A DNA stretch of 64,000 nucleotides from Ferrimonas lipolytica (GCF_012295575.1 NZ_CP051180.1:2790001-2854000), one strand, 5' to 3'. Positions 18,063 to 26,983 are shown, counted from the stretch's first letter. Notes: a model not told the origin generated them from the letters alone. Program-made: numbers and translations.

Positions 18063-18479
18063 TTACTGCTTAGCGATGATCCGTTCATACAACTCAATCA
18101 CGTCCATTGAGAGTTGTTTGGCTTGCTGCGGGGTTAACCCCGCCTTACTTGGGTTAAGAGTGAGCGATACCCCTTCATCGATATGGATGTGGCTGCACAC
18201 CTCAATATCGCCGGGCTGCTGCCGTTTGAGTGGTGGCAACGGCTTGCTGTCGCCTTCATCGAACAGCAGCTCTTTGATCCGCTCCAGCGACAAACCGGCA
18301 TCCTGCCATTTGCGGATCTCAAGCAAACGTTCAAGGTGTGTCTGGGTGTAATAGGCCCCTCGGCCACTGCCCTCTGGCGCTGCCAACAGCGACTTTTGGA
18401 TATAGAACCGCACGGTGCGCGTTGGCAACTCAACCAACTGGCTTAACTCATTTAAGGTGTAGCGATTTGTCGTTTTCAT
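18063..18479 (-). CDS. MerR-family transcriptional regulator
   Basis: A 138-residue regulator with a MerR-type winged helix at the N-terminus: YTLNELSQLVELPTRTVRFY, then GRGAYYTQTHLERLLEIRKW and a short coiled coil. The effector end (SHIHIDEGVSLTLNPSKAGL) has no cysteine-rich metal site. The start at 18479 fits the domain; an ATG at 18488 or a TTG at 18515 are alternatives. It is directly upstream of the VIT/vWA gene and likely controls it. Confidence 0.8.
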   Translation of the reverse strand: MKTTNRYTLNELSQLVELPTRTVRFYIQKSLLAAPEGSGRGAYYTQTHLERLLEIRKWQDAGLSLERIKELLFDEGDSKPLPPLKRQQPGDIEVCSHIHIDEGVSLTLNPSKAGLTPQQAKQLSMDVIELYERIIAKQ

Positions 18480-18581
18480 GACAGCCATACTAGACACCAC
18501 TAGTGACAAGATCAACTGTTACGTTTATATTGTTTCAACAGGAGGCTCAATGGACAGAGCCAAAGCCAGTAAGGAAGCCCA

Positions 18582-19003
18582 ATGTCAAAACCTTGGAGCA
18601 AGCTACAGAAAGCGCTGTATAACATCATTGACCCGAGTATCAGCTTTCAGATTCAATGCCGTGCTTATCGTATGAACAGCCAACACGGCGACAGTGACCT
18701 ACCTCGATATTGGATATCCCTTAAAAAGAGATCATCTGAGACTACCCAAAGCATTTTGGTCGGCGGTGTGAATTGGACTGTTACCCATACATATCCGATG
18801 TACCGGACATCTCAATATTAATCCGAGACTACATCGACACTCCCGGGGCACAACTGCTCACCAAAGCGTTCGATGACCCATGGCGGCTGGTTGATATTCT
18901 GCGCTGCGCCGATCGTCGGCTGTCTCTTAAGCAGCTAATGAAAATGCCAGCCTTAACTGAGCCCTCCCCCGCAGCAATGGTGCTCGCTGCCAGGCTGCGG
19001 TAA
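18582..19003 (+). pseudogene. frameshifted small conserved protein (SF0329-like, tentative)
   Basis: An ATG at 18582 with AGGAAG before it opens [18 protein letters not shown] and runs to [11 protein letters not shown]. The natural continuation is in another frame: EII, stop, [16 protein letters not shown], then [18 protein letters not shown] and ADRRLSLKQLMKM. Two lesions are visible: a one-base change in the A5 run at 18723-18727 and a TGA at 18737-18739 where related proteins, as I recall them, have tryptophan (EIIWD). The family has no known function to me. Confidence 0.55.
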
Positions 19004-19146
19004 CAACGTTGGCCAGCCAGCGCTCCAAGCCTGGTGCTGCCGCAAAGCATCGGGCTTCGCGCTAAATTGATGGAATAATATGAAAAAACCAACACCAGAA
19101 AACTGGATCTACGGCTTCCATTGAATCATTCAATAGGAGCAACGCT

Positions 19147-19380
19147 TTGTCTCAGCACAACAATCGTAGAGACCGCGATGGCCGTAGCCGCCTCAAGCGA
19201 AACTACCGAAACTCTGGCCCGCACTGGCTAGCCGAGCCCACATGGTTTCGAGTATTGGTAACGATTCGCCCCCGGCGCCAACAAAACCGGCGCTTCCGTG
19301 TCGCAATACTTAAAGGCCAAGGCCCCGCAGGGATAGCTTGGCCACTGAGGAACCACAAGCCGCATGAGCACTGCTGGTAA
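19147..19380 (+). CDS. small very basic hypothetical protein, 77 aa
   Basis: A 77-residue arginine-rich protein starting at TTG, with AGGAG seven bases upstream. It contains RDGRSRLKRNYRNSGPHWL, then RPRRQQNRRF and a C-terminal NHKPHEHCW. I recall small proteins in accessory regions ending in a KPH-E/x-YYW pattern and the core resembles these, but no function is known to me. It is flanked by a pseudogene and an AAA ATPase. Confidence 0.5.
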   Translation: MSQHNNRRDRDGRSRLKRNYRNSGPHWLAEPTWFRVLVTIRPRRQQNRRFRVAILKGQGPAGIAWPLRNHKPHEHCW

Positions 19381-19595
19381 GGCGCGGTGACGGCAAGTGG
19401 CGCGGTATGAAAAACAAACACAGATAAAGACCATTGATCATGGAATAAACTACTGATTATCATAATAATTAATGTTAATCTGCTTTACCCTTAATACGAA
19501 CGCATGGCTATCAAGTAGGCAAAATGGAAGAACGTATAACTCATAAAAATAGGTGACCGCTCGTTGTAATCTAACAAAAGAGCAGGTCATACATT

Positions 19596-19632
19596 CGGCG
19601 CGATGCGCCGCACTTGCTGGCCTTTAGCCAGC
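19596..19632 (+). promoter_or_regulatory. two stacked hairpins in the AAA ATPase leader
   Basis: CGGCGC-GAT-GCGCCG (19596-19610) and TGCTGGC-CTTTA-GCCAGCA (19614-19632) are two perfect hairpins three bases apart. The second ends ten bases before the GGAG ribosome site of the downstream gene. No T-run follows, so translation control or transcript protection is more likely than termination. Confidence 0.6.
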
Positions 19633-19652
19633 ATATGTCTATGGAGTAATAT

Positions 19653-21695
19653 GTGACTCAATCCCAAGGTGCCACTCAAACTAATGCACAATTTGATAGC
19701 GGTGCATTACAACCACTTTGTGCCGATCTCGCCAAGCGTATTTTAGACTTCTGCGACGGCGATGAAGACGCACTCAGCGAGCTAAAACTTGCCGATGCCA
19801 AACAGCTGTTTTTGCTACCCGAATCACTACAAAAAAATCAATTTAAAACTCAGATCATTTCCGCTTGGCAGCGGGATAAATTGATTCTCCCCAGCGCCAC
19901 GCACAACACCCAATCAGCCCTCGCCGCCATCGGCCGAGTTGCCACAGAATTAAAGCTATCGGCGTTGGAGCACCAAATCCTTGAGTTGATCGTAATAACC
20001 GCTTTATCAGCGCCACTACAATCTATGCTGGCGGGTCAAGATGGCGAGCCATTAGCTCAACTGGCGGGTCTTAGCGGCATCAACAAACAGATATTGCTTG
20101 AGTTATTTGAACAGCAACCGATTCTGGTACAACTCGATTGGCTTAAGCAGCCTCAGAGCAGTTCCTACCACAGCTTTGAATACTGCATTCAACTGGATGA
20201 AAGTGAAGCGTGGTCCATTGTTAATTATCCAGGAAATCAGTTACTAAAATTGCTTGTGCCCACTATGCAGACCGTAACCGATCCGGCGCACTTACCATTA
20301 ACCGCATTCGATGAAGACACCGCGACATTATGCTTCCGCTATCTACAAGGTGCGCAACAACAGGGTCAACCGGGGGCCAACATTCTATTGTTTGGGCCTC
20401 CTGGCACAGGCAAAACCAGCTTTAGCTGCACCCTAGCCAACGCATTGAAACGGCCACTGTTCAGCATCGACAGCATAAGTGTAGATCTCGACAGCACCGA
20501 ACTATGCAACGGCAATAAACGCCTGCGCGACATGAGTAATTTCTATCGGTTGCAAGGCCGGCATACCAATGGATTGTTACTGATTGATGAATGCGAAGAC
20601 CTATTCCCTGAGTCGCTAGGCAACCGTGATTCAGTTAAAGCAAAGTTGCACCCGTTGCTAGAGAGCAACCCACTGCCAGCCATCTGGATCACCAACGAAA
20701 TTTTGGATATTCCTGACAGCTGCTTACGTCGCTTCGGACTGGTATTGGAACTGAAACCTGGCAATTGCGAATTCAAGCTCAGACGCTTTCGTAAAATCAG
20801 TCGCGGCCTGCGCCTGTCTCAGAAATTCCTGCTTGAACTCGCCAAAGAACAAACCGTAACCGTGGGCCACCTTAGCAAGTATGTGCAGTCAGCCAAGCTT
20901 GCAATGCTATCGGGTCGCGCTGCGGAGTCTTTCATTGGTAACCAACTAAGCACTATCTTGCAGCTGAGTAAGCAAAAGCCAAAACCAACCTACCAACCGG
21001 CTGTATCTTTTAACCCAGCAGTACTCAATTACAACGGCCCAGCATTGGAAAAAATGCTACCCCAAGTACAAAAGATCGGCCAAGCCAACCTGTTGTTAGA
21101 GGGGCCACCAGGGACAGGAAAAACCGCTTTAGCGCACTATATCGCACAGCAATTATCACGACCTATTGTTGCTAAAACTGCATCTGATCTGCTCGACAAG
21201 TACGTTGGTGGAACTGAAACCAAATTAGCGCAAGCCTTTGCTGCTGCACGGCAATCTCGTGCGATTCTATTGCTTGATGAAATCGACAGCTTGTTGTCTG
21301 ACCGCCATGGCCATCAGCACAGCTGGGAGACGACGCAGGTGAATGAATTACTGGTGCAGATCGAACGCTTTGACGGCATATTGATTGCCTCCACCAACTT
21401 TGCAGAACACCTCGACCCCGCAGTTCGACGCCGCTTTGACGCAGTGCTGCAATTCGATTACTTAACCAAGCAAGCTATACGCACGTTATTCACCAATCAA
21501 TTCGGCCCACAAGCTTATGGTAAGCATCAACGAGCTCTCGATTCGCTAAGCTTCTTAACCACTGGAGACTTTGCTGTGATCCGCCGCCGCATTGAGCGAC
21601 TCGAACCGGATCTATCTGCAGAGCAAGCACTAATAGAACTTACTGTAATCAATAAAAACAAAGGCCACAAAGCCCCGGTTGGGTTTGTGGCGTAA
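19653..21695 (+). CDS. tandem AAA+ ATPase, 680 aa
   Basis: The protein has two AAA modules. Module 1: Walker A GPPGTGKTS near residue 247 and Walker B GLLLIDECEDLFP. Module 2: Walker A GPPGTGKTA near 484, Walker B ILLLDEIDSLLSD, and an arginine-finger-like AVRRRFDAVLQF. About 230 N-terminal residues are unassigned and could bind substrate. The layout recalls Cdc48/FtsH-type remodelling ATPases, but there is no protease domain. The start is a GTG with GGAG six bases upstream; the overlapping ATG is followed at once by a stop. Partners are not evident. Confidence 0.85.
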   Translation: MTQSQGATQTNAQFDSGALQPLCADLAKRILDFCDGDEDALSELKLADAKQLFLLPESLQKNQFKTQIISAWQRDKLILPSATHNTQSALAAIGRVATELKLSALEHQILELIVITALSAPLQSMLAGQDGEPLAQLAGLSGINKQILLELFEQQPILVQLDWLKQPQSSSYHSFEYCIQLDESEAWSIVNYPGNQLLKLLVPTMQTVTDPAHLPLTAFDEDTATLCFRYLQGAQQQGQPGANILLFGPPGTGKTSFSCTLANALKRPLFSIDSISVDLDSTELCNGNKRLRDMSNFYRLQGRHTNGLLLIDECEDLFPESLGNRDSVKAKLHPLLESNPLPAIWITNEILDIPDSCLRRFGLVLELKPGNCEFKLRRFRKISRGLRLSQKFLLELAKEQTVTVGHLSKYVQSAKLAMLSGRAAESFIGNQLSTILQLSKQKPKPTYQPAVSFNPAVLNYNGPALEKMLPQVQKIGQANLLLEGPPGTGKTALAHYIAQQLSRPIVAKTASDLLDKYVGGTETKLAQAFAAARQSRAILLLDEIDSLLSDRHGHQHSWETTQVNELLVQIERFDGILIASTNFAEHLDPAVRRRFDAVLQFDYLTKQAIRTLFTNQFGPQAYGKHQRALDSLSFLTTGDFAVIRRRIERLEPDLSAEQALIELTVINKNKGHKAPVGFVA

Positions 21696-21714
21696 ACATT
21701 ATTAACAAGCACTA

Positions 21715-21747
21715 AAAAGGCGAAGTCCGAAGACTTCGCCTTTTTAG
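21715..21747 (+). terminator. terminator of the AAA ATPase gene
   Basis: AAAAAGGCGAAGT-CCGAAG-ACTTCGCCTTTTT is a strong hairpin with A- and T-tracts, so it may act in both directions. Confidence 0.9.
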
Positions 21748-21769
21748 TCGATGAACCTTCTTGAGCCCA

Positions 21770-22310
21770 CTACCACTCCGGCAACAGCAACCACTGCTTG
21801 GCAGTGTTTAACCACGCCGAGGTGGGCAGCATATCTAGTTTGGCATTGTTGTCTTTGGCTAAGGCAAACAATAGATTCCAGTGTTCGTTATTGGCTTACC
21901 GCTCCAAACACAACGCAGCGCAAAGCCTTGCTGATACAACGCGTCCATTCGCACTCGAGTGTCATTGGTTTGGCACCTGGGAGCGATCCAACCCAAATGC
22001 TAGTAGTACTCTGTCAGTGTCAAATCACCGGTTAACTCTCGGTCTCTATTGCGCTGATAGCGGCGTATCTCCGCCACCTACTGCTGGGTGAACAGTGGCT
22101 CTGGGCAAACTCACTTTCGAGCCAACATGCGCCCTTACTTGTCGCCAAGGTAGGTGAAGGTCCCAGGCCGCTCTTGATAGCGGCCAGGACATCCCGAAAC
22201 ACCGCGCCAACTGTACCGGTATATTATTCAGCCAGAAACACTCCAACAAATAGATCGTCAGCCCCAATGTTCGACTACTTTAATGCTTGCCACGCCTACT
22301 TTAGTAAACC
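21770..22310 (-). pseudogene. decayed HNH-endonuclease-like gene
   Basis: Minus-strand reading gives scattered coding pieces interrupted by stops and frameshifts: TYLGDK, EPLFTQQ, VAEIRRYQRNRDRELTGDLT, ALRCVWSGK, then NEHWNLLFALAKDNNAKLDM, LPTSAW and a final KQWLLLPEW before a TAG near 21770. The order CVWSGK ... WNLL ... KLDxLP is that of HNH-type nucleases, but the segment between CVWSGKP and NEHWNLL, where the catalytic DxDH should be, is missing. This assignment is from pattern memory. Confidence 0.45.
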
Positions 22311-22631
22311 CTAGGCAAAGTGATGAATACACTCATCTGAGTAACTCCAGCTCCTTACCGCCCGGTTGAGTGCCTTAGCTGTATCTTCTGCCTTCATCTC
22401 ATGGCTTAGCTCGTAGCCCATGATTCGGCGTGAATAAGCGTCAGTAACGAGCGACAGATAGTGGACACCCTCATCACTCCGTACATAGGTGGTATCGCTT
22501 ACTAATGCCTGCTCTGGCCGCTTTATCTCCATCTCATAAAACAGGTTATGGCGCTTCTTCATCCAGTGTTTATTGCTGGACGTCTTGGTATAACAGCGCG
22601 TTGTCCTAATGAGCAGATAGCGCGGTCTCAA
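22311..22631 (-). pseudogene. IS3-family transposase fragment (rve core)
   Basis: A 106-residue remnant with RPEQALVSDTTYVRSDEGVH, YLSLVTDAYSRRIMGYELS and MKAEDTAKALNRAV, the first two-thirds of an IS3-family OrfB integrase core. The first catalytic Asp is in SDTTY and the second in TDAYS. The end with the final Glu is lost and the frame stops at SDECIHHFA. No inverted repeats or OrfA were found. Confidence 0.85.
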
Positions 22632-22714
22632 GTAGCTAAACAGCCGTTAGGTGCAACGTTAATGGCTATTGGAGGGGCACCAACTTGAATGACCCGCCAT
22701 ACCCGGCATCATCT

Positions 22715-23608
22715 TTATCGCTCCGCTTTGGCCTGATATAGGCCTTCATCGGCGGCATTAATCCAATCACTCGGGTTGCGAAACTGGTAGCTCAACGGCG
22801 CCAAGCCCACCGACAGTGACACCTCAAAGCCCAGTGCCTGGACTGCTTGCTGTTCCACCGCAGCAGCAAAACGCTGAAAAATCTGTTGCGCATCCTCAGT
22901 CTCGGTATTGGGCAGCAATAGGGTGAACTCATCACCGCCCCAGCGACAGGCCAGATCTTGCTGGCGTATGTTCTGCTTGAGCAAATCGGCAACAAACTTA
23001 AGTGCCTTATCGCCCGCCACATGGCCGTGGTTATCGTTGATCTGTTTAAAGCCGTTAAAGTCCATGATCATTAGGGTCGACTGCCCCCCCTGCTGATGGC
23101 TTAATCCAAGCTCCTGCTCCACCTGGCCCAACCAAGTGGTTTTCTCTAACAGTCCGGTAAAGCTGTCGAGCCGGGCTTGCTGTTTAAGCCGGCTGTTGGC
23201 CTCGTGCAGCAGTTGGTTTTCGTTGATCAGCGCATTGATCCCATACACCAAGGCCGCGCTGTACTCGTTGCCTTCACCGTCACTGATCTCGTGGTACAGA
23301 TCAACGTCGCCCAGTTTCATCCAAGGCTCAGCCAACAAGACACTGTTCGGCTCTTCCCAGAGCTTGCCCAGCTTGGACTTCACAATTTTGCGCTCCAATT
23401 TATTGACGACCCATTGCTCGGCTCGACGCTTTAACAGCTCCTTGGGCGTTTTACCGATGGCCTGCACAGCGGCTATGCCGGTATACCGTGCCAACGGCTG
23501 ATTCCAGCTGATCAGGCGTTGTTTGCTATCCAGCAGCATAAGCCCGACCTGCAACTCATTCGCCAGATGATCGAACAGGTTGCGGTTTAGGGTGATGACA
23601 TCAGACAT
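22715..23608 (-). CDS. diguanylate cyclase with PAS domain
   Basis: A 297-residue cytoplasmic signalling protein. Residues 10-75 form a PAS-like sensor (GLMLLDSKQRLISWNQPLAR). A linker then leads to a GGDEF domain beginning at LDSFTGLLEKTTWL, with the active-site loop RWGGDEFTLLLP intact, so it should make cyclic di-GMP. An I-site RxxD is not evident just before it. The ATG at 23608 has GGAGA at a good distance; a longer frame to 23698 is open but lacks one. Confidence 0.88.
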   Translation of the reverse strand: MSDVITLNRNLFDHLANELQVGLMLLDSKQRLISWNQPLARYTGIAAVQAIGKTPKELLKRRAEQWVVNKLERKIVKSKLGKLWEEPNSVLLAEPWMKLGDVDLYHEISDGEGNEYSAALVYGINALINENQLLHEANSRLKQQARLDSFTGLLEKTTWLGQVEQELGLSHQQGGQSTLMIMDFNGFKQINDNHGHVAGDKALKFVADLLKQNIRQQDLACRWGGDEFTLLLPNTETEDAQQIFQRFAAAVEQQAVQALGFEVSLSVGLAPLSYQFRNPSDWINAADEGLYQAKAER

Positions 23609-23711
23609 ACGTCTCTCCGTTACTCTTAGTGTTGATAACAGCTCAGTGTCGAGCGCTAGGGTTATCTTCGAGCAAGAGAGCGGACACGGAGTGTCCACTG
23701 AGGGATAAAAA

Positions 23712-23992
23712 GGCTGTGTGCCAACTGAGTGTTATTCTTTCCAATGCTGTTAAAGCACCGGCTAGGCGAGTTTTGATACAAGGGGAAAGCGCTAACTACC
23801 GCCGTTGTTCTTCTGCCGCATTGGAGCAGTTCAGCGAAGCGTTTTGGACTGAGACCTAAGGCAAAGGGGGCAAAGCTCCCCCTAATGCATACAAGAATGT
23901 ACCATCGCCACCACGACATAGTCCCCTAAAACACCGCAATCCGTGAAGCCGAAGGGGTAAGATAAACTTCAACAGCTAACTACGACACAGCC
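23712..23992 (+). mobile_element. terminal-repeat element (MITE-like), copy B
   Basis: A 281-bp non-coding element with ends GGCTGTGT and ACACAGCC. Copies C and D share most of its length, including CTTTCCAATGCTGTTAAAGC, GCCGCATTGGAGCAG, and GATAAACTTCAACAGCTAAC near the right end. The right end abuts seven As that are the T-tract, read on the minus strand, of the terminator at 24001-24023. Flanks GATAAAAA and TAAAAAAA are similar but not identical. No transposase is encoded. Confidence 0.85.
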
Positions 23993-24023
23993 TAAAAAAA
24001 GGCCAGCCCATCAATGGACTGGC
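23993..24023 (-). terminator. terminator of the membrane-protein pair
   Basis: On the minus strand GCCAGTCCA-TTGA-TGGGCTGGC forms a 9-bp stem with one G-T pair, followed by C and seven Ts. It lies 21 bases after the stop of the 477-residue gene. Confidence 0.85.
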
Positions 24024-24043
24024 ATCATTTATCGAACAATCAG

Positions 24044-25477
24044 CTAAGCCAATATAAACTCATCAAGCTCGGCGTGAGTACGGATAAGTGCTGACTCCTT
24101 AACGCCATAAGCGCGCGCCAACTCCAAGCTGGTTTCAACTAGGCGTTGATTATTGGCAGGATCAAATGCAGCCTGAGTTAGTGCCCCTAACTTGGCGAAG
24201 GCGTTCTCTATCTGCGCAATCAGGTCCCGATATTTTGCATCCAGCTGAGCAATGAAAGCCTTCATCTCCGCCGCGGCTTGCTGAGCTAAGGCTTTTGTCT
24301 TGCCGGTGGCAAAGTCAGCCAACAACTTACCTGCCATCGAGCCAATCACCGCCCCGACTACTGGAATTGGGATCAGAGCTTGACCTGCGACTGAAGCCAC
24401 CCCGACAATCGCCGAATCGGCGCAGACGGCTAACCCCATCTCCACAAATTGCTCGCCATCGATGCGACCTTGCTGGTAGTCCAGTGCTAATGAGCCCACA
24501 CCTTTTACCGCGCTGACTACCGATGCCGCCAGCGGTGCGCTCATACTTGCGTAGTTAGTTAAACCATAAATAGCGGCACCGGTCACCGCACCACCGGCTG
24601 TGCCTTTGGCGGTTTCAATGCCTATTTCACGCCACTCGTCACGGCTCAAATCGCCCTTAAACGGGTTCTTTCCTTCGCGATATTTAGCATAGAGCTGTGT
24701 ACCAAAACAGATCCCACCTGCCACCGCACCAGCAACCACCGCAACTTGCGCGCCTTCTTGCCAAGAGGCTTGATGCTGCTGCTGGATTTCAGCGCTTTGT
24801 TGTTCATGCCGTTGTGCTAAGTCCGCATCATGACCCTCCAACGTATTGTGCACCTGCCCTTGCTGCACCTCGCTGTAATCAGACAGTCCAGGTTTCACCA
24901 CCTCAGTAAAAGGCCTACCACTTTGCGCTTCAATTTCGTCAATCTTGCTGCGGATGGCTGAAACGGTGCGGCTATGCATCCCCTCTGGCACGTCGCCATT
25001 CATCACTTTTTCGATGTTGGCGTAATGATCCTTGGGGATGTGATAAAACGAGCCATCGCGGCCAAAATCCTGATACTTGTCCATGTGGTCAAGTACATGA
25101 GTTAGGTTATTACTGGCTCCATTAATGAATTTCGACTGCACCTGAGCACCATCAAGCAGGTAGTCTTCTGGCGCCAGTCGACCCACTCCTTCAAAAGTGC
25201 CCGGCGTCGCTTCGCCATCCATAATAGCCCGGGCGTTGCGCACGCCGATCTCGACCTGTTCAGCAATCTCGCCATGCTTAGTCAATTCACTGCCTAAGAT
25301 GTTCTCAGGCGATCCAACAAATTGACGCACCTGCTCAACCTGTTGCTGCGCCTGTGCAAACGCAGTTTGCTGAGCATTCAACGCCTGCTGTTCGGCCTGT
25401 TGCCGCAACAAATTGGCGGCTTCTGCCGCCTGGCCTACCGCTTGATCGCGAGCAGCCTTAGTCGACTGCCGTTCCAT
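24044..25477 (-). CDS. 477-aa protein with coiled coils and glycine-rich hydrophobic core
   Basis: I do not recognise a named family. Residues 1-80 are rich in Gln, Ala and Glu and likely helical. Residues 80-250 are soluble and hydrophilic (HVLDHMDKYQDFGRDGSFYH). Residues 255-400 alternate glycine-rich and hydrophobic stretches (VAVVAGAVAGGICFG, GTAGGAVTGAAIYGLTNY, IPIPVVGAVIGSMAGKLL), which could insert in a membrane. The C-terminus is helical. There is no signal peptide. It overlaps the upstream 283-residue gene by one base (TAATG), so the two are probably made together. Confidence 0.8.
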   Translation of the reverse strand: MERQSTKAARDQAVGQAAEAANLLRQQAEQQALNAQQTAFAQAQQQVEQVRQFVGSPENILGSELTKHGEIAEQVEIGVRNARAIMDGEATPGTFEGVGRLAPEDYLLDGAQVQSKFINGASNNLTHVLDHMDKYQDFGRDGSFYHIPKDHYANIEKVMNGDVPEGMHSRTVSAIRSKIDEIEAQSGRPFTEVVKPGLSDYSEVQQGQVHNTLEGHDADLAQRHEQQSAEIQQQHQASWQEGAQVAVVAGAVAGGICFGTQLYAKYREGKNPFKGDLSRDEWREIGIETAKGTAGGAVTGAAIYGLTNYASMSAPLAASVVSAVKGVGSLALDYQQGRIDGEQFVEMGLAVCADSAIVGVASVAGQALIPIPVVGAVIGSMAGKLLADFATGKTKALAQQAAAEMKAFIAQLDAKYRDLIAQIENAFAKLGALTQAAFDPANNQRLVETSLELARAYGVKESALIRTHAELDEFILA

Positions 25478-26328
25478 TAGGCAGAAACGCGCTTATTAAG
25501 CAGCTCAGATAATGCGCGGATGTGGTTTACCAACGCGGTTAACTGATCTTTTTGCTCTGCATTAAACTGGCTGTAGTCCTTTGGTGCGTCGTTGCTTAGG
25601 CTAAACAACAGATCATTCACCCCTTTGACATGGGATTCAGTCAGCTCAAGCAGCCCTTTGATTTCACGCTTAGCCGCGTTAAGGGCACGGTTGTAGGTTT
25701 CTACTTCTTTGCGCTTGTTATTGGCTTCTTCGGCAATTTCACGGTTTTTCTTACGCATGAAGAAACTGCCGCCAAGCACCGATGTGGCCCCAATTGCCCA
25801 TCCAATAGGTCCAGCTAGGCCTAGTAGCAACTGTCCACCTGCCATGCCAGCGCCACCAGCTGTTAGCGCTCCCCCGCCAAGCCAAGCCAGCGCAGCATTA
25901 GTAGCCGCTGCACCACCTAATGAGGCTATCGCAGTGCCAGTAGAAGCGGTGCCAAACGTCGTTGCCAGCGCCATTGCCGCGGTAGGCGCAAACGCTGCAA
26001 CGCCAGCACCAACGGCAACGCCACCCGCCGCACCTGACTTGGCTTTAAAGTCGGCACTGCTGGCCTCCAACTCGATTTGCTGCAGCGATTCATTGAAGCA
26101 GCGAAACTCCGCTTTGTACTCGGTCACGCTCTTGTCGAAAGACTTCGGCGTATTAGCCATGCCATTGATGTAATCTTCAACCTGCTGGATCACCTCTTTG
26201 CCACTGTCGATCCGCAGGTTCATCAGCTTCTCGGACTGCTTCATCACGTAATCAACGCGGCTGGTATAACTTTCGAAGCTCTTCTCTAGCTTCGCCAATG
26301 CTTCTTTTTTCATGTCGTTATTGAACAT
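25477..26328 (-). CDS. 283-aa protein with central glycine/alanine-rich hydrophobic region
   Basis: I do not recognise a named family. Residues 1-95 are a charged helical region (MKKEALAKLEKSFESYTSRV). Residues 98-190 form a long Gly/Ala-rich hydrophobic region (GVAVGAGVAAFAPTAAMAL, GMAGGQLLLGLAGPIGWAIG), followed by MRKKNREIAEEANNKRKEVE, a highly charged coiled coil. This helical-hydrophobic-helical layout recalls pore-forming or membrane-remodelling proteins, but that is inference only. It is first of a two-gene unit; the WYL regulator gene lies upstream on the same strand, separated by an element copy. Confidence 0.8.
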   Translation of the reverse strand: MFNNDMKKEALAKLEKSFESYTSRVDYVMKQSEKLMNLRIDSGKEVIQQVEDYINGMANTPKSFDKSVTEYKAEFRCFNESLQQIELEASSADFKAKSGAAGGVAVGAGVAAFAPTAAMALATTFGTASTGTAIASLGGAAATNAALAWLGGGALTAGGAGMAGGQLLLGLAGPIGWAIGATSVLGGSFFMRKKNREIAEEANNKRKEVETYNRALNAAKREIKGLLELTESHVKGVNDLLFSLSNDAPKDYSQFNAEQKDQLTALVNHIRALSELLNKRVSA

Positions 26329-26702
26329 TGCACTTACCTCTTAATGGCAATGGTGATTTGAACGAGGGTTGTATCTCATCTGCCCGTCCAGAACTTTGAA
26401 CGACATCCATTTCATTGAAAAAAAATGAAATTAACACGATGTTCTGACTTGTTTGTGGGCAAGCAAATCTTGCGACAGAGAGGTGGACATGCAGCGTCCA
26501 TAGATAAATGAGCTTTCGAGGCGAGGCCCAGAAATACAGATGCCACCGCATAACTCAACGAGTTGTGCAGTGGCATCACTGTAATGATTTATAAAAGGAA
26601 CTAAACGGGCGGTTTGCCGTCAGGATCGACGAATACCTTGCTCGGCTTAAGGCAAGAGTGTTACATCAAAATCGGCTCATCACGCGTGTTCACCCTATGG
26701 CA

Positions 26703-26710
26703 TTTTCTTT
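26703..26710. repeat. target-site duplication of copy C, left
   Basis: TTTTCTTT directly before GGCTG of copy C; repeated exactly at 26984-26991 directly after its right end. Confidence 0.85.
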
Positions 26711-26983
26711 GGCTGTATAGCAACTAAGTGTTGTTCTTCCAATACTGTTCACCGGCTAGGCGAGCTCCGATACAAGGGGTTAAGCACTGCCGTCGTTGAT
26801 CTTCTGCCGCATTGGAGCAGTCCAATAAAGCATTTTGGACTGCGACCTAAGGCAAAAGGGGCGAAGCTCCCCCTAATGGATACAAGAATGTGCCGTCGCC
26901 ACCGCGACATCCTCCCCTAAAGCACCGCAATCGGTACAGCCCAAGGCTTAAGATAAACTTCAACAGCTAACTACGACACAGCC
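26711..26983 (+). mobile_element. terminal-repeat element (MITE-like), copy C
   Basis: A 273-bp copy with ends GGCTGTAT and ACACAGCC, flanked by an exact 8-bp duplication, TTTTCTTT. This defines the element's boundaries. The right end overlaps the 3' end of the WYL regulator gene and supplies its stop codon. No coding capacity of its own. Confidence 0.92.

Noticed and set aside
18478-18675. 65-residue plus-strand protein before the frameshifted gene
   Set aside because: No ribosome site; overlaps the better-supported start at 18582 in a different frame.
22046-22267. 73-residue minus-strand protein
   Set aside because: It overlaps the decayed HNH-like gene in another frame and shows no recognisable domain.
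23712-26983. Peptides encoded within the element copies
   Set aside because: Open frames in copies B and C are not conserved in frame with copy D, so they are unlikely to be genes.
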